NCBI RefSeq assembly: GCF_009363855.1 | Contig: NZ_CP045423.1 | Location: 3,316,001 to 3,380,000 of the forward strand | DNA from: Microvirga thermotolerans | GTDB lineage: Bacteria > Pseudomonadota > Alphaproteobacteria > Rhizobiales > Beijerinckiaceae | Direction: 5' to 3' | Length of the DNA stretch: 64,000 bases | Shown here: positions 9,123-19,668 of the stretch, one piece after another | How the letters are laid out: each line of letters starts with the position of its first letter | Numbering within the stretch: position 1 is the stretch's first letter | Notes under the pieces: model-generated | What the model was told of the DNA's origin: nothing | The model's input: only the letters and a program-made list of their open reading frames with translations | The model's database searches: none | Program-made: the position numbers and the translations under genes

Positions 9123-9457
9123 ATTATCGCGGACGCGCCCTGCCGGGACGCGCAGCGGGAGAGCCGTTGCCGTCGCGGGGCACGCTTCGAGGGGCCCCCT
9201 TACGGACGGCGGCAGCCGCGGCGTCTTCGCCCCGCACCGCAGGGGTGATGGCTTCCGGGCTCGCCTGCGGCGCCCCGGAATGACGGAGGACGAGGGAAGT
9301 GGGGCGCATTCCCTCCCCGCGGATCCCGGGTGTTCCCGGAATCGGCTCTCTCAATGCGCAAGGGGGGAAGGGCGCGGCGGCGCTGGCTGGGGCTCCCGGA
9401 ATGGCGCGGCCTGGGGCACCCGGAATCCGGGGAGCACGATTGCAGTGGGCCCTGCGC

Positions 9458-10078
9458 CTAACCTTCCAGCACCTTCTTGTCGGCGACGGTGGTGTCCGCG
9501 TTGAGGCTGTAGACGAGGGGGATGCCGGTGGCGAGTTCCATGGATGGGATGGTCTCCGGGGTGAGCCCGTCGAGCACCATCACGAGGGCCCGGAGCGAAT
9601 TGCCGTGGGCCGCCACGAGGACGCGCTCCCCGCGCATGACGCGGGGCAGGATCTCCCGCACGTAGTAGGGCAGCACGCGGGCCACCGTGTCCTTCAGGCT
9701 TTCGCCGCCGGGCGGGGACACGTCGTAGGAGCGGCGCCAGACGTGCACCTGCTCCTCGCCCCACCTGGCGCGGGCGTCGTCCTTGTTGAGGCCCGACAGG
9801 TCGCCGTAATCGCGCTCGTTGAGGGCCTGGTCCCGAATGGTCCGGAGGCCCGGCTGGCCGATCTCCTCCAGGATCAGCTCGCAGGTGCGCTGCGCCCGCG
9901 ACAGGACGGAGGTGAAGGCGACGTCGAACTGCACGCCCATGGCCCTGAGGCGGCGGCCCGCCTCGCGCGCCTCCTCGACGCCGCGCTGCGTCAGGCCCGG
10001 GTCCTTCCAGCCGGTGAAGAGGTTCTTGAGGTTCCATTCGCTCTGGCCGTGACGGGCAAGCACGAGGAGGCGGTTCAT
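9458..10078 (-). CDS. gpmA: 2,3-bisphosphoglycerate-dependent phosphoglycerate mutase
   Basis: Glycolytic/gluconeogenic enzyme interconverting 3- and 2-phosphoglycerate through a phosphohistidine. The protein has 206 residues with the catalytic motif ARHGQSEWN (His10), [13 protein letters not shown], the contact region [25 protein letters not shown], and the second active-site histidine in [11 protein letters not shown]. It is shorter than the 250-residue E. coli form, as usual for alphaproteobacteria. It lies 105 bp downstream of dapB on the same strand, the order common in Rhizobiales. Confidence 0.94.
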   Translation of the reverse strand: MNRLLVLARHGQSEWNLKNLFTGWKDPGLTQRGVEEAREAGRRLRAMGVQFDVAFTSVLSRAQRTCELILEEIGQPGLRTIRDQALNERDYGDLSGLNKDDARARWGEEQVHVWRRSYDVSPPGGESLKDTVARVLPYYVREILPRVMRGERVLVAAHGNSLRALVMVLDGLTPETIPSMELATGIPLVYSLNADTTVADKKVLEG

Positions 10079-10183
10079 GGTCGGGAATCTCCTTGGGAGG
10101 CAGGTTGCGGATGGCCTGACGACCGGTTCAGCGCCGGGCGTCAGGGTTTCCGGACGAAGGGGGGCGGCTCGCCGGGCGCTCCG

Positions 10184-10996
10184 TCATCCGTCGAGCCCCA
10201 GCACGTCGGCCATGGTGTAGTAGCCGGGCTTCCTGTCGAAGGCCCAGAGGGCGGCCCTCACCGCGCCGCGGGCGAAGATGCCCCGGTCCTCGGCCCGGTG
10301 CGCCAGCTCCAGGCGCTCGCCGGGGCCGGCGAAGATCACGTTGTGCTCGCCCACGACCGTGCCGCCGCGCAGGGTCGCAAACCCGATGTCGCCGGCCCGG
10401 CGCGCGCCGGTGTGCCCGTCGCGGACGCGGACCGACCGCTCGTTGAGGGAAACCTTCCGCCCCTCCGCCGCCGCCTCGCCGAGGAGCAGCGCGGTGCCGG
10501 AGGGGGCATCCACCTTCATGCGGTGGTGCATTTCCACGATCTCGATGTCGAAATCCTCGCCGAGCGCCGCCGCCGCCCGGCGCACGAGGCCGGCGAGCAG
10601 ATTGACGCCGAGAGACATGTTGCCGGACTGCACGATGCGCGCATGGCGCGCCGCCGCCTCGAGCCGGGCGAAGTCAGGCTCCTGCAGGCCGGTGGTGCCG
10701 ATCACGTGGACGATGCGCGCCTGCGCCGCCAGGGCCGCGAAGGCCACCGTGGCCGCCGGGGCGGTGAAGTCGAGGACGCCGTCGGCCTGCGCGAAGACGG
10801 GGAGCGGATCGTCCGTCACCGGGACATCGAGGAGGCCGGTCCCCGCGAGGAGGCCCGCATCCTGGCCGACGGCCTGCGAGCCGGGCCGCTCGATGGCGCC
10901 GACGAGGCGGCAGCCCTCCGTCTCGGCCACGGCCTTGACGAGCATGCGCCCCATGCGCCCGGCCGCGCCGACAACGACAAGCCGCATATCGCTCAT
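10184..10996 (-). CDS. dapB: 4-hydroxy-tetrahydrodipicolinate reductase
   Basis: Second committed step of the diaminopimelate/lysine pathway, needed for peptidoglycan cross-links. 270 residues: NAD(P)-binding GAAGRMGRM at 10-18, VLDFTAP, the GTTG loop, and the catalytic/substrate motif [15 protein letters not shown] around 155-169, with the His157/158 pair and Lys161. Its ATG overlaps the stop of the upstream GNAT gene by four bases (ATGA), so it belongs to the DUF1330-GNAT-dapB operon. Confidence 0.95.
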   Translation of the reverse strand: MSDMRLVVVGAAGRMGRMLVKAVAETEGCRLVGAIERPGSQAVGQDAGLLAGTGLLDVPVTDDPLPVFAQADGVLDFTAPAATVAFAALAAQARIVHVIGTTGLQEPDFARLEAAARHARIVQSGNMSLGVNLLAGLVRRAAAALGEDFDIEIVEMHHRMKVDAPSGTALLLGEAAAEGRKVSLNERSVRVRDGHTGARRAGDIGFATLRGGTVVGEHNVIFAGPGERLELAHRAEDRGIFARGAVRAALWAFDRKPGYYTMADVLGLDG

Positions 10997-11574
10997 GAGC
11001 GCTCCTCCGTCCGTCGCTCCGGGTATAGCGGCACGGCCCCGTCCTGCAAAGCTCGGAGGCTGCGGACCATCAGGACCCGCCGCCGCGGATCGAAACCCTG
11101 GGCCGCCTCCTCCGCCAGGATCCGCCGCAGGCCCTCCGTTGCCTCTCCGGGCGGCAGCTCCACGAAGCCGAGCCTCGCATAGAAGGGGGCGTTGAAGGGG
11201 ATGAAGCGGTCGGTGGTCAGGGCGAGGGCCGCGCGGCCCCGCTGCGCCGCATGTCCGGCCAGCGCCTCCATGAGGCGGCGGCCGAGCCCCCTGCCCTGGT
11301 GGTCCCGGTGCACGCTCATCTCCTTCACGAAGGGAATGCCGTCCACCTCCGCCGCAGCGAGGAAGCCGACCGGGTCGCCCGACCCGTCCGCGGCGACCCA
11401 GACGAGACCCGCCTCGTGGCAGGCGCGCAGGACCGCGGGCGGCATGGTCTCGGGAATGCCTGCCCGGATCCCGAGCGCCTCGAAATAGACCGTTGCGGCC
11501 GAGCGTTCCACGGCGGCGAGCCGCTCCAGGTCGTCCGGGCGGCTCGGCCGGATGGCATAGCCCCCACCCATCAT
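10993..11574 (-). CDS. GNAT family N-acetyltransferase
   Basis: A 193-residue acetyltransferase. The N-terminus [18 protein letters not shown] is a typical GNAT first strand and helix; acetyl-CoA binding is seen in [21 protein letters not shown] (motif A, V-x5-Q/RxxGxG/A), followed by [14 protein letters not shown]. The substrate is unknown. It overlaps the upstream DUF1330 gene and the downstream dapB by four bases each, so the four genes are tightly coupled. Confidence 0.88.
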   Translation of the reverse strand: MMGGGYAIRPSRPDDLERLAAVERSAATVYFEALGIRAGIPETMPPAVLRACHEAGLVWVAADGSGDPVGFLAAAEVDGIPFVKEMSVHRDHQGRGLGRRLMEALAGHAAQRGRAALALTTDRFIPFNAPFYARLGFVELPPGEATEGLRRILAEEAAQGFDPRRRVLMVRSLRALQDGAVPLYPERRTEERS

Positions 11575-11879
11575 GCGGGCTGCGGGCCGTCGTAGCCCTC
11601 GATCACGATGATGTCGGCGACCGCGTGCCCGTCGCGCTCGGCCTTGGCGGCCCGGTATTCCGGCGAGTCCCAGCAGGCGAGCGCCGCCTCGTAGGAGGGG
11701 AACTCGATCACCACGTTGCGGGCCCGCGCCTCGCCCTCCACCGCCTTGAAGGCCCCGCCGCGAACCAGGAAGCGCGCCCCGTACCTGGAGAACGCGGCGG
11801 CGTTGGCGCGCACGTAGTTCTGGTACGCGTCCGGATTCGTCACGTCCACGCGGCCGATCCAGTATCCTTTCGCCATCAC
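11571..11879 (-). CDS. DUF1330 dimeric alpha/beta-barrel protein (copy B)
   Basis: 102 residues with the DUF1330 ferredoxin-like fold: [62 protein letters not shown]. The family is of unknown function; related dimeric barrels bind small ligands or heme. It is a clear paralogue of the gene directly upstream and overlaps it by four bases, as expected for a tandem duplication. Confidence 0.9.
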   Translation of the reverse strand: MMAKGYWIGRVDVTNPDAYQNYVRANAAAFSRYGARFLVRGGAFKAVEGEARARNVVIEFPSYEAALACWDSPEYRAAKAERDGHAVADIIVIEGYDGPQPA

Positions 11880-12166
11880 TCGGCTCCTTCCACCAGCACG
11901 AACTCCGCGATGCAGGCGCCCTCGCGCTTGGCCTTGGCCGCCTGGTATTCCGGCGAGCGGTAGTAGCGCCGGGCCTGCTCCACCGAATCGAACTCGATCA
12001 CCACGTTGCGCGGACGCGCCTCGCCTTCGAGGGCCTCGTAGGCGCCGCCGCGCACGAGGGGGCGGCCGCCATATTGCCGGATCGCCTCCGTCGCGCCCTT
12101 GGCGTATTCCGCGTAGGCCTCCGGGTTCGTGACGGTGACGCGGGCGATGACATAGCCTTTGGGCAT
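11876..12166 (-). CDS. DUF1330 dimeric alpha/beta-barrel protein (copy A)
   Basis: 96 residues, DUF1330: GYVIARVTVTNPEAYAEYA, GGRPLVRGGAYEALEG, RNVVIEFDSVEQARRYYRSPEYQAAKAKR. It shares the sequence pattern and length of copy B, including the RNVVIEF strand and the SPEY-AAKA helix. First gene of the DUF1330-DUF1330-GNAT-dapB overlap chain; 52 bp separate it from pyrF upstream. Confidence 0.9.
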   Translation of the reverse strand: MPKGYVIARVTVTNPEAYAEYAKGATEAIRQYGGRPLVRGGAYEALEGEARPRNVVIEFDSVEQARRYYRSPEYQAAKAKREGACIAEFVLVEGAE

Positions 12167-12218
12167 GGGAATTCCTCGATGATGGTGGTGTGCAACGATG
12201 GCGGGCCGCGCCGCGCCG

Positions 12219-12962
12219 TCAAGCGGGGAATGCGGCGCCCATCTCGGCGAGGATGGCCTCTGCCGCGGCGCGGGGATCGGCGGCCTTCACGATGGGGCGC
12301 GCCACCACGAGATGGGTTGCGCCCGCGCGGATGGCGTCCGCCGGGGTGACGACGCGCTTCTGGTCGCCCGCATCCGCGCCGGCCGGGCGGATGCCCGGGG
12401 TCACGACGAACCGGTTCGGCCCGACGATGGCGCTCACGCGCGCCGCCTCCGTCGCGGCGCAGACGATGCCGTCCACGCCGATGTCGCGGGCCTGCGCCGC
12501 GCGCCGGGCGACGAGCTCCGCCGCCGGGACGGGGGCATAGCCCGCCTCGACGAGGTCCTTGTCGTCGTAGGAGGTGAGCACGGTGACGGCGAGGATCTTC
12601 AGGGACGAGCCCGCCCGGCCCGCGACCGCGGCCCGCATGGTCTGCGGATAGGCGTGCACGGTCAGGAAGGTGGCGCCGAGGCGGGCGACGGAGCGCACGC
12701 CCTCCTCCACCGTGTTGCCGATGTCGTGGAGCTTGAGGTCGAGGAAGACCTTCTTGCCCGCCCCGATCAGCTCCCGCGCCAGCTCGAAGCCGCCCGCATA
12801 GGCGAGCTGGTAGCCGATCTTGTAGAAGACCGCGGCGTCGCCGAGCCGGGAGACGAGGGCGCGCGCCTCCTCGACCCCGGGAACGTCGAGGCCGACGATC
12901 AACCTCTCGCGCATGTCCTCCACGGAACGGGTTCCCGGGCGGAGGGACATGGCGGCGCTCAT
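12219..12962 (-). CDS. pyrF: Orotidine 5'-phosphate decarboxylase
   Basis: Last step of UMP synthesis. A 247-residue TIM barrel with the signature [13 protein letters not shown] (catalytic Asp75, Lys77, Asp80), YKIGYQL with Lys48, and the phosphate-binding end VTPGIRP...THLVVARPI. The first 17 residues are not conserved and a start at the Met near residue 17 cannot be excluded, but ATG 12962 overlaps the pmtA stop by four bases, which argues for coupling. Confidence 0.94.
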   Translation of the reverse strand: MSAAMSLRPGTRSVEDMRERLIVGLDVPGVEEARALVSRLGDAAVFYKIGYQLAYAGGFELARELIGAGKKVFLDLKLHDIGNTVEEGVRSVARLGATFLTVHAYPQTMRAAVAGRAGSSLKILAVTVLTSYDDKDLVEAGYAPVPAAELVARRAAQARDIGVDGIVCAATEAARVSAIVGPNRFVVTPGIRPAGADAGDQKRVVTPADAIRAGATHLVVARPIVKAADPRAAAEAILAEMGAAFPA

Positions 12963-13582
12963 GGGGCGGTGACCTTGTTGTAGACCCAGACGCGGGCCGG
13001 GGGGAGATTGCGCCAGATCCGGTTGGAGGCGCGGGTGCGGTAGAACGGCGAGCGCGCCGGGATCGGCGGCACGACCGCGTAGGTGAACTGGATGAAGGGC
13101 GCTTCCGGATGCATCATGCCCTGGGCCGCCTCCAGGAGCTCCAGGCGCTGGTCCATGGGCTTGGTGAAGAGGGGCAGGCTCGACACGGTCGCGGCGGCGG
13201 GCTCGGCGAGGACGCCGGAGAGGGTCTCGGGAAGATCGTAGGCGTCGCCCTGGACGATGGTCGCCTTCGGGAACCGGCGCTTCAGGAGCCGGCAGAACTC
13301 CGGGTTGAACTCCACGAGGATCAGCCTGTCCTGCGCCACGCCGCGCCGGACGAGGGCCTCCGTCACCGGACCGGTGCCGGGGCCGAGCTCCAGGACGGGG
13401 CCGGGGATCCTGGGATCGACATAGGCCGCCATGGTCCGCGCCAGGGCCTTGCCCGAGGGCGTCACGGCGCCCACCACGAGGGGGCGCTCGAGCCAGGACC
13501 TCAGGAACCGGGCCTCGTCCTCAAAACGGTCCTTGCCGAGGGGCAGCTTGCGAGGCCGTGGCCTTTGGAACGACTGGAGCAC
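12959..13582 (-). CDS. pmtA: SAM-dependent phospholipid N-methyltransferase (PmtA-like)
   Basis: 207 residues with a class I methyltransferase fold: SAM motif [15 protein letters not shown] at about 63-77, acidic strand [20 protein letters not shown] and SSLPLFTKP. The N-terminus with [22 protein letters not shown] is characteristic of the rhizobial PmtA family that converts phosphatidylethanolamine to phosphatidylcholine in three methylations. Some members of this family have other lipid substrates, so the reaction is inferred. The dnaJ-pmtA-pyrF order is conserved in Rhizobiales. Confidence 0.85.
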   Translation of the reverse strand: MLQSFQRPRPRKLPLGKDRFEDEARFLRSWLERPLVVGAVTPSGKALARTMAAYVDPRIPGPVLELGPGTGPVTEALVRRGVAQDRLILVEFNPEFCRLLKRRFPKATIVQGDAYDLPETLSGVLAEPAAATVSSLPLFTKPMDQRLELLEAAQGMMHPEAPFIQFTYAVVPPIPARSPFYRTRASNRIWRNLPPARVWVYNKVTAP

Positions 13583-13645
13583 GGGCGGACCCTTCGAGAC
13601 GGGATCGGACAGGTTCTTTAGAACTCAATGAAAACGACCGTCAAG

Positions 13646-14779
13646 CTAAGTGGATCCACTCAGCCCGTCGAAGAACTCCCGCACGCGGGAGAAGAATCCG
13701 TTGCTCTCCGGGTGGTTTTCCTTCGAGCACTCCTGCTCGAACTCCATGAGCAGCTCCCGCTGGCGCTTGCTCAGCTTCTGCGGGGTTTCCACGACCACCT
13801 GGATATAGAGATCGCCGACGTCCCGCGAGCGCAGCACCGGCATGCCCTTGCCCCGCAGGCGGAACTGCTTGCCCGACTGGGTGCCCTCGGGAACTTTCAC
13901 CACGGCGTCGGTGCCGCCGAGGGTCGGCACGCTGAACTCGCCGCCGAGCGCCGCCGTCACCATGGAGATGGGAACCCGGCAGAACAGGTCCGCCCCGTCG
14001 CGCTGGAAGAACGGGTGCGGCTTGATGGAGAGGAAGATGTAGAGGTCGCCCGGCGGGCCGCCGCGCAGGCCCGCCTCGCCCTCGCCGGCGAGGCGGATGC
14101 GCGTGCCGTCCTCGACCCCGGCCGGGATGTTGACGGAGAGCGTCCGCTCCCGGGTGACGCGTCCCGCGCCGCCGCAATTGGGACAGGGATCGTCGATCAC
14201 CTCGCCGCGTCCGTGGCAGTTGGGGCAGGTCCGCTCGATGGAGAAGAACCCCTGCGTCGCCCGCACCCGGCCCGCGCCGCCGCAGGTGGGACAGGGCCTG
14301 GGCTTCGAGCCAGCCTTGGCGCCGCTGCCGGTGCAGACCTCGCAGGTGACGGAGGTCGGGATCCGCAGTTCGGCGGTCTTGCCGTGGAAGGCCTCGTCGA
14401 GGGTGATCTCGAGGTTGTAGCGCATGTCGGCGCCGCGCTCGCGCCCGCCGCCGCGGGCCCCGCGCCCGCGGGTCTCGCCGAAGAAGTTCTCGAAGATGTC
14501 CGACATGAAGTCGGAGAAGTCGGCGCCGAAGCCCGGGCCCGCGCCGCCGCCGTTGGCGAAGGCCGCATGGCCGTAGCGGTCGTAGGCGGCGCGCTTCTGC
14601 GCGTCGGAGAGGGTCTGGTACGCCTCGTTGATTTCCTTGAACTTGATCTCCGCCTCGCGGTCGCCCGGGTTCCGGTCCGGGTGGTACTGCATCGCGAGCT
14701 TCCGGAAGGCGGATTTCATCTCCGCTTCGGTGCAGGTCCGCGAGACGCCGAGGATCTCGTAGTAATCGCGCTTCGACAT
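13646..14779 (-). CDS. dnaJ: Chaperone DnaJ (type I Hsp40)
   Basis: 377-residue co-chaperone that delivers unfolded substrates to DnaK and stimulates its ATPase. J domain with HPD at 33-35, Gly/Phe-rich linker about 75-110, four zinc-finger repeats of CxxCxGxG type ([32 protein letters not shown]), then the C-terminal substrate domains. ATG 14779 is the J-domain Met; the stop of a tiny upstream ORF lies one base before it, suggesting translational coupling. Confidence 0.96.
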   Translation of the reverse strand: MSKRDYYEILGVSRTCTEAEMKSAFRKLAMQYHPDRNPGDREAEIKFKEINEAYQTLSDAQKRAAYDRYGHAAFANGGGAGPGFGADFSDFMSDIFENFFGETRGRGARGGGRERGADMRYNLEITLDEAFHGKTAELRIPTSVTCEVCTGSGAKAGSKPRPCPTCGGAGRVRATQGFFSIERTCPNCHGRGEVIDDPCPNCGGAGRVTRERTLSVNIPAGVEDGTRIRLAGEGEAGLRGGPPGDLYIFLSIKPHPFFQRDGADLFCRVPISMVTAALGGEFSVPTLGGTDAVVKVPEGTQSGKQFRLRGKGMPVLRSRDVGDLYIQVVVETPQKLSKRQRELLMEFEQECSKENHPESNGFFSRVREFFDGLSGST

Positions 14780-14780
14780 G

Positions 14781-14954
14781 TCAGGCGCCCCTCGGAGCGG
14801 TCGGCCGCTCCATCGTGCCGCCGCTCCGCTTCCTCCGCATCTCCGGCTTCCCGGCCTCTTCGATCCGGCTGAGATATTCATGCCGGCGCGAGGGCGCCAG
14901 GGACGCGAGGGCCCGGTCGAGGGCGTCGCGGATATCGGTCGGCAGGTCGTTCAT
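14781..14954 (-). CDS. Small ORF between dnaK and dnaJ, resembling the YdeI/OmpD-associated C-terminal helix motif
   Basis: 57 residues (ATG 14954; an in-frame GTG at 14984 would add ten). It is mostly helical and charged. The segment [20 protein letters not shown] resembles the PS-x-RREYLxWIxEAKRPE-type motif at the end of YdeI/OmpD-associated proteins; the family link is from memory and tentative. Its stop TGA is one base before the dnaJ ATG, and it lies after the hairpin that follows dnaK, so it would be read on the same heat-shock transcript. Function unknown. Confidence 0.6.
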   Translation of the reverse strand: MNDLPTDIRDALDRALASLAPSRRHEYLSRIEEAGKPEMRRKRSGGTMERPTAPRGA

Positions 14955-14985
14955 TCTTGCTTCTGGCCTTTCCAACCCGTTCACG

Positions 14986-15018
14986 AAAACGGCACCCGGT
15001 GACGAACGCCGGGTGCCG
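14986..15018 (-). terminator. Intrinsic terminator/attenuator between dnaK and dnaJ
   Basis: On the minus strand a perfect 10-bp stem (CGGCACCCGG / CCGGGTGCCG, + strand arms 14990-14999 and 15009-15018) with a 9-base loop is followed by TTTTCG. It begins 23 bases after the dnaK stop. As dnaJ lies downstream on the same strand, partial termination could set the DnaK:DnaJ ratio. Confidence 0.8.
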
Positions 15019-15041
15019 ATTTTCTCAAGACGCGGCCATGG

Positions 15042-16961
<1,920 letters not shown>

Positions 16962-17077
16962 GGCGGGATCCCTCACTTTCAAGCAGACCGCCGAGCCCTA
17001 AAAGCAGCCCGGCCCATGGCTTAATGGGTTGAACATGGACAGGACGCCTCCGTCGCCGGGTGCCCCCTGTGCTGGCG

Positions 17078-17109
17078 CTGATATAAGAAGGGGGCGCAAG
17101 CGCCGCAAG
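17078..17109 (-). promoter_or_regulatory. RpoH (sigma32)-type heat-shock promoter of dnaK
   Basis: Minus-strand reading: CTTG (17109-17106), 18-base spacer, then CTTATATCAG (17087-17078). This fits the alphaproteobacterial RpoH consensus CTTG-N17/18-CYTATnTnnG exactly. It is 117 bases upstream of the dnaK start. No CIRCE operator is seen here. Confidence 0.75.
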
Positions 17110-17273
17110 ACGAGGCCGGACGGATGGTTTCCGCCCGCTTTCGCATGGCGGAGGGTGTTGCAATCCTGCCATAAGGCGGAAAGGCCCGCGGGAACGCCGG
17201 AAGCCCCGCGCCACAGGAATCGGGTGTCGCCCCACCGCGCGGGGGCTATGATCCGGGAATGGAGGACATGCCC

Positions 17274-18164
17274 ATGCTGGACACATTGCGCGACATCACC
17301 ATCGAACCGGCCGCCCTCCAGGTCCCGGACGAGCCGCGCTCGGACTACGAGCGGGTGCGCTCGATCGTCGCCTACATCTCCGAGCGCTGGCGGGAGCAGC
17401 CCTCCCTCGAGGACATCGCGGAGCATGTGGGCCTCTCGACGACCCACGTCCACCACCTCTTCCGCCGCTGGGCCGGCCTGTCGCCCAAGGCGTTCCTTCA
17501 GGCCATCACCCTGGACAACGCCAAGGCGCTGCTCGCCGCCTCGGCCAGCGTCCTCGACACGGCCTACGAGGTCGGGCTGTCGGGCCCCGCCCGCCTGCAC
17601 GACCTCTTCGTCACCCACGAGGCGATCACGCCGGGGGACTTCAAGGCCGGGTGCCAGGGGCTGACCATGCGGTTCGGCTTCCACCCCTCCCCCTTCGGCG
17701 AGGCGGTGCTGGTGGCGACCGACCGGGGGCTCGCGGGCCTCGGCTTCGTGGACGACGGCGACCGCGGGGCCGCCCTGCAGGACCTGATGCGGCGCTGGCC
17801 GAAGGCCGAATACGTGCAGGACCAGGCGGCCACCGAGCCCCTCGCCCGCCGCATCTTCGATCCCGGCCGGTGGCGGCCGGAGCAGCCGCTCAAGGTGGTG
17901 CTCATCGGCACGGACTTCGAGGTCCGGGTCTGGCAGACCCTGCTGCGCATCCCCCGCGACCGGGCGACCACCTATTCGGACATCGCCCGGCACCTGGGCA
18001 ATCCCAGGGCGAGCCGCGCCGTCGGCGCGGCGGTCGGGCGCAACCCCATTTCCTTCGTGGTTCCCTGTCACCGGGTGCTGGGGAAGTCCGGCGCCCTGAC
18101 GGGCTACCACTGGGGGCTGACCCGCAAGCAGGCGATCCTCGGCTGGGAGGCGGGCATCCGCTGA
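17274..18164 (+). CDS. ada: AraC-HTH / O6-methylguanine-DNA methyltransferase fusion (Ada-like)
   Basis: 296 residues combining an AraC-type helix-turn-helix (about 15-115; LEDIAEHVGLSTTHVHHLFRRW) with a suicide methyltransferase domain ending in the active-site motif VVPCHRV (Cys265) and the partner motif around GNPRASRAVGAAVGRNP. It lacks the N-terminal zinc/phosphotriester domain of E. coli Ada, as do many alphaproteobacterial homologues, so how methyl damage would activate the DNA-binding part is unclear. ATG 17274 has GGAGGA seven bases upstream; ATG 17259 is an alternative. It is followed on the same strand by alkB. Confidence 0.9.
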   Translation: MLDTLRDITIEPAALQVPDEPRSDYERVRSIVAYISERWREQPSLEDIAEHVGLSTTHVHHLFRRWAGLSPKAFLQAITLDNAKALLAASASVLDTAYEVGLSGPARLHDLFVTHEAITPGDFKAGCQGLTMRFGFHPSPFGEAVLVATDRGLAGLGFVDDGDRGAALQDLMRRWPKAEYVQDQAATEPLARRIFDPGRWRPEQPLKVVLIGTDFEVRVWQTLLRIPRDRATTYSDIARHLGNPRASRAVGAAVGRNPISFVVPCHRVLGKSGALTGYHWGLTRKQAILGWEAGIR

Positions 18165-18300
18165 AGCGGGTTTTCCCGCGGACAAAGCCGCATCCGGCGC
18201 GATCCGGCCTCCGCTTCCGGTCCCGGGGCGTAGGGAGGGGCGCTCCCTCACCGGTCCCCTCGCGGAGGGAACGATGCGCCCCGCTGCGCGATAGGTCGCC

Positions 18301-18969
18301 ATGAGCCTTCTTACCCCGAGCCCCGTCACCCTCTCCCCCGGCCTGGCCTACTATCCCGGCTATCTCGACCGGCCCGCGCAGGAGGCGCTGCTTCGGGCCG
18401 TGCGCGAGGCGACGCGGGCCGCGCCGCTCTTCGTGCCGCGCATGCCGCGCACGGGAAAGGCGTTTTCCGTGCGCATGACCAATTGCGGGCGCGTCGGCTG
18501 GGTCTCGGACGAGCGGGGCTACCGCTACCAGCCGATCCACCCGGACACGGGCGGAGCCTGGCCCCCGATTCCGGCGATCGCGCTGCGCGCCTGGGAGGAG
18601 CTGAGCGGCTATCCGCACCCGCCCGATGCCTGCCTCGTGAACTTCTACGAGGCGAAGGCGCGCATGGGGATGCACCAGGACCGGGACGAGGAGGAGCTGG
18701 CCGCGCCGGTGGTCTCCCTGTCCCTGGGCGCCACCGCCGTGTTCCGCTATGGCGGCCTCGACCGCAGGGACCCGACCCGCTCGGTGAAGCTGCGCTCCGG
18801 AGACGCCATCGTCTTCGGCGGCCCGGCGCGGCTCATCCATCACGGGATCGACCGCCTCATCCCGGCGAGCTCCGACCTGCTCCCCAACGGGGGACGCCTG
18901 AATCTCACCTTGAGAAAGGTTTTCCCGGCCCTAGATCGCGATACGGAATATCGTGATGAAGGATCATGA
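18301..18969 (+). CDS. alkB: AlkB, alpha-ketoglutarate-dependent DNA dealkylase
   Basis: 222-residue Fe(II)/2-oxoglutarate dioxygenase that oxidatively removes methyl groups from 1-methyladenine and 3-methylcytosine. Iron ligands appear as His125 and Asp127 in MGMHQDRDE and His181 in LIHHGIDR; 2-oxoglutarate arginines as Arg199 and Arg205 in GGRLNLTLRKV; NFYEAKARMG precedes the first ligand. Together with the Ada-like gene 136 bp upstream it forms an adaptive-response pair. The last four bases overlap the next gene (ATGA). Confidence 0.95.
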   Translation: MSLLTPSPVTLSPGLAYYPGYLDRPAQEALLRAVREATRAAPLFVPRMPRTGKAFSVRMTNCGRVGWVSDERGYRYQPIHPDTGGAWPPIPAIALRAWEELSGYPHPPDACLVNFYEAKARMGMHQDRDEEELAAPVVSLSLGATAVFRYGGLDRRDPTRSVKLRSGDAIVFGGPARLIHHGIDRLIPASSDLLPNGGRLNLTLRKVFPALDRDTEYRDEGS

Positions 18970-19583
18970 AACCATTCCTCCTCGCGGCCGCGATCCTCGT
19001 CTCGCCGCTTTCCGTCGTCCCTGGAGGGATTGCCTTCCATAGGAGCCTCCCGCCCGACGATGCCGGTTCCCGGGCCGCGCCGGGGAGCCTTGCCGTGCCG
19101 GTGCGGGCGGACGTGGAGGGCGACATCGCCGCCCTGCCCTACCGGATCGGCGACCGGGCGGGGTTCAGGCCCGTGCGCGTGCAGAACGACAGCGCCGTCT
19201 TCACGGACGGTCCCGCCGACCCGGCCGATCCCGGCGCGCAGGCGACCGTCACGGTCTCCCCCTCGCCGGAACTCCGCAACCTGCCCGAGATCCCGAACGC
19301 CCAGCGGGACCGGATCCTGCGCGAACTGGCCGGGAGCGACCCGGCCCTCGCGGACCCGGTGGTGGAGGTGCTGGGCGCCGTCCAGGCGGGAGACACCCTG
19401 CGCTACGAGGTGGTCGCGAAGGCCAGGCTGGCCGGTTCGGGACGGGAGGTCGTCCGGGCGGTGGCGGTGCTCTTTCCGGGCGGGACGCCCCTGCGCGTGG
19501 TGGCGACGGCGCCCGAGAGCGAGCGCGGCGAGATCCTGCCGCGCCTGCGCTCCTTCGTGAAGGGCATCTCCGGGCGACGGTGA
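18966..19583 (+). CDS. Exported protein of unknown function, related to the C-terminal half of its neighbour
   Basis: 205 residues with an N-terminal signal-like hydrophobic stretch (KPFLLAAAILVSPLSVV). The domain from about residue 50 (DIAALPYRIGDRAGFRPVRV, later EVVAKARLAGSG and LPRLRSFVKGI) matches block by block the second half of the protein encoded at 19669-20604 (QISALPFRIRDQAGFRPVRV, EIVAKAKDAASG, LPRFRKVIDGM). I do not recognise a named family. The start overlaps the alkB stop by four bases and has AAGGA upstream, so it is co-translated with the repair gene. Confidence 0.75.
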   Translation: MKPFLLAAAILVSPLSVVPGGIAFHRSLPPDDAGSRAAPGSLAVPVRADVEGDIAALPYRIGDRAGFRPVRVQNDSAVFTDGPADPADPGAQATVTVSPSPELRNLPEIPNAQRDRILRELAGSDPALADPVVEVLGAVQAGDTLRYEVVAKARLAGSGREVVRAVAVLFPGGTPLRVVATAPESERGEILPRLRSFVKGISGRR

Positions 19584-19668
19584 GCCGCTCCCCCGGCGCT
19601 TGCCTGCGCGCCGCCAGCGGCTATTCATAGGGGCCCTGCACCACGTCGCATCCGGACACCGCCTGGCC

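Larger units (their letters stand above)
8388..9457. other. 1.07 kb region without a credible gene
   Basis: No open frame here has a recognisable domain, a good ribosome-binding site and normal composition together. The left part (8450-8660) holds dispersed palindromic repeats rich in CTCTCC/GCAAG. The middle (about 8900-9060) is extremely GC-rich with a GGGACCGGTCCC palindrome. At 9079-9122 there is a consensus promoter pointing left. Around 9230-9290 there is a copy of a GGCGCCCCGGAATGAC-type intergenic repeat of the kind seen across Rhizobiales. A non-coding RNA is possible but not shown. Confidence 0.6.
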
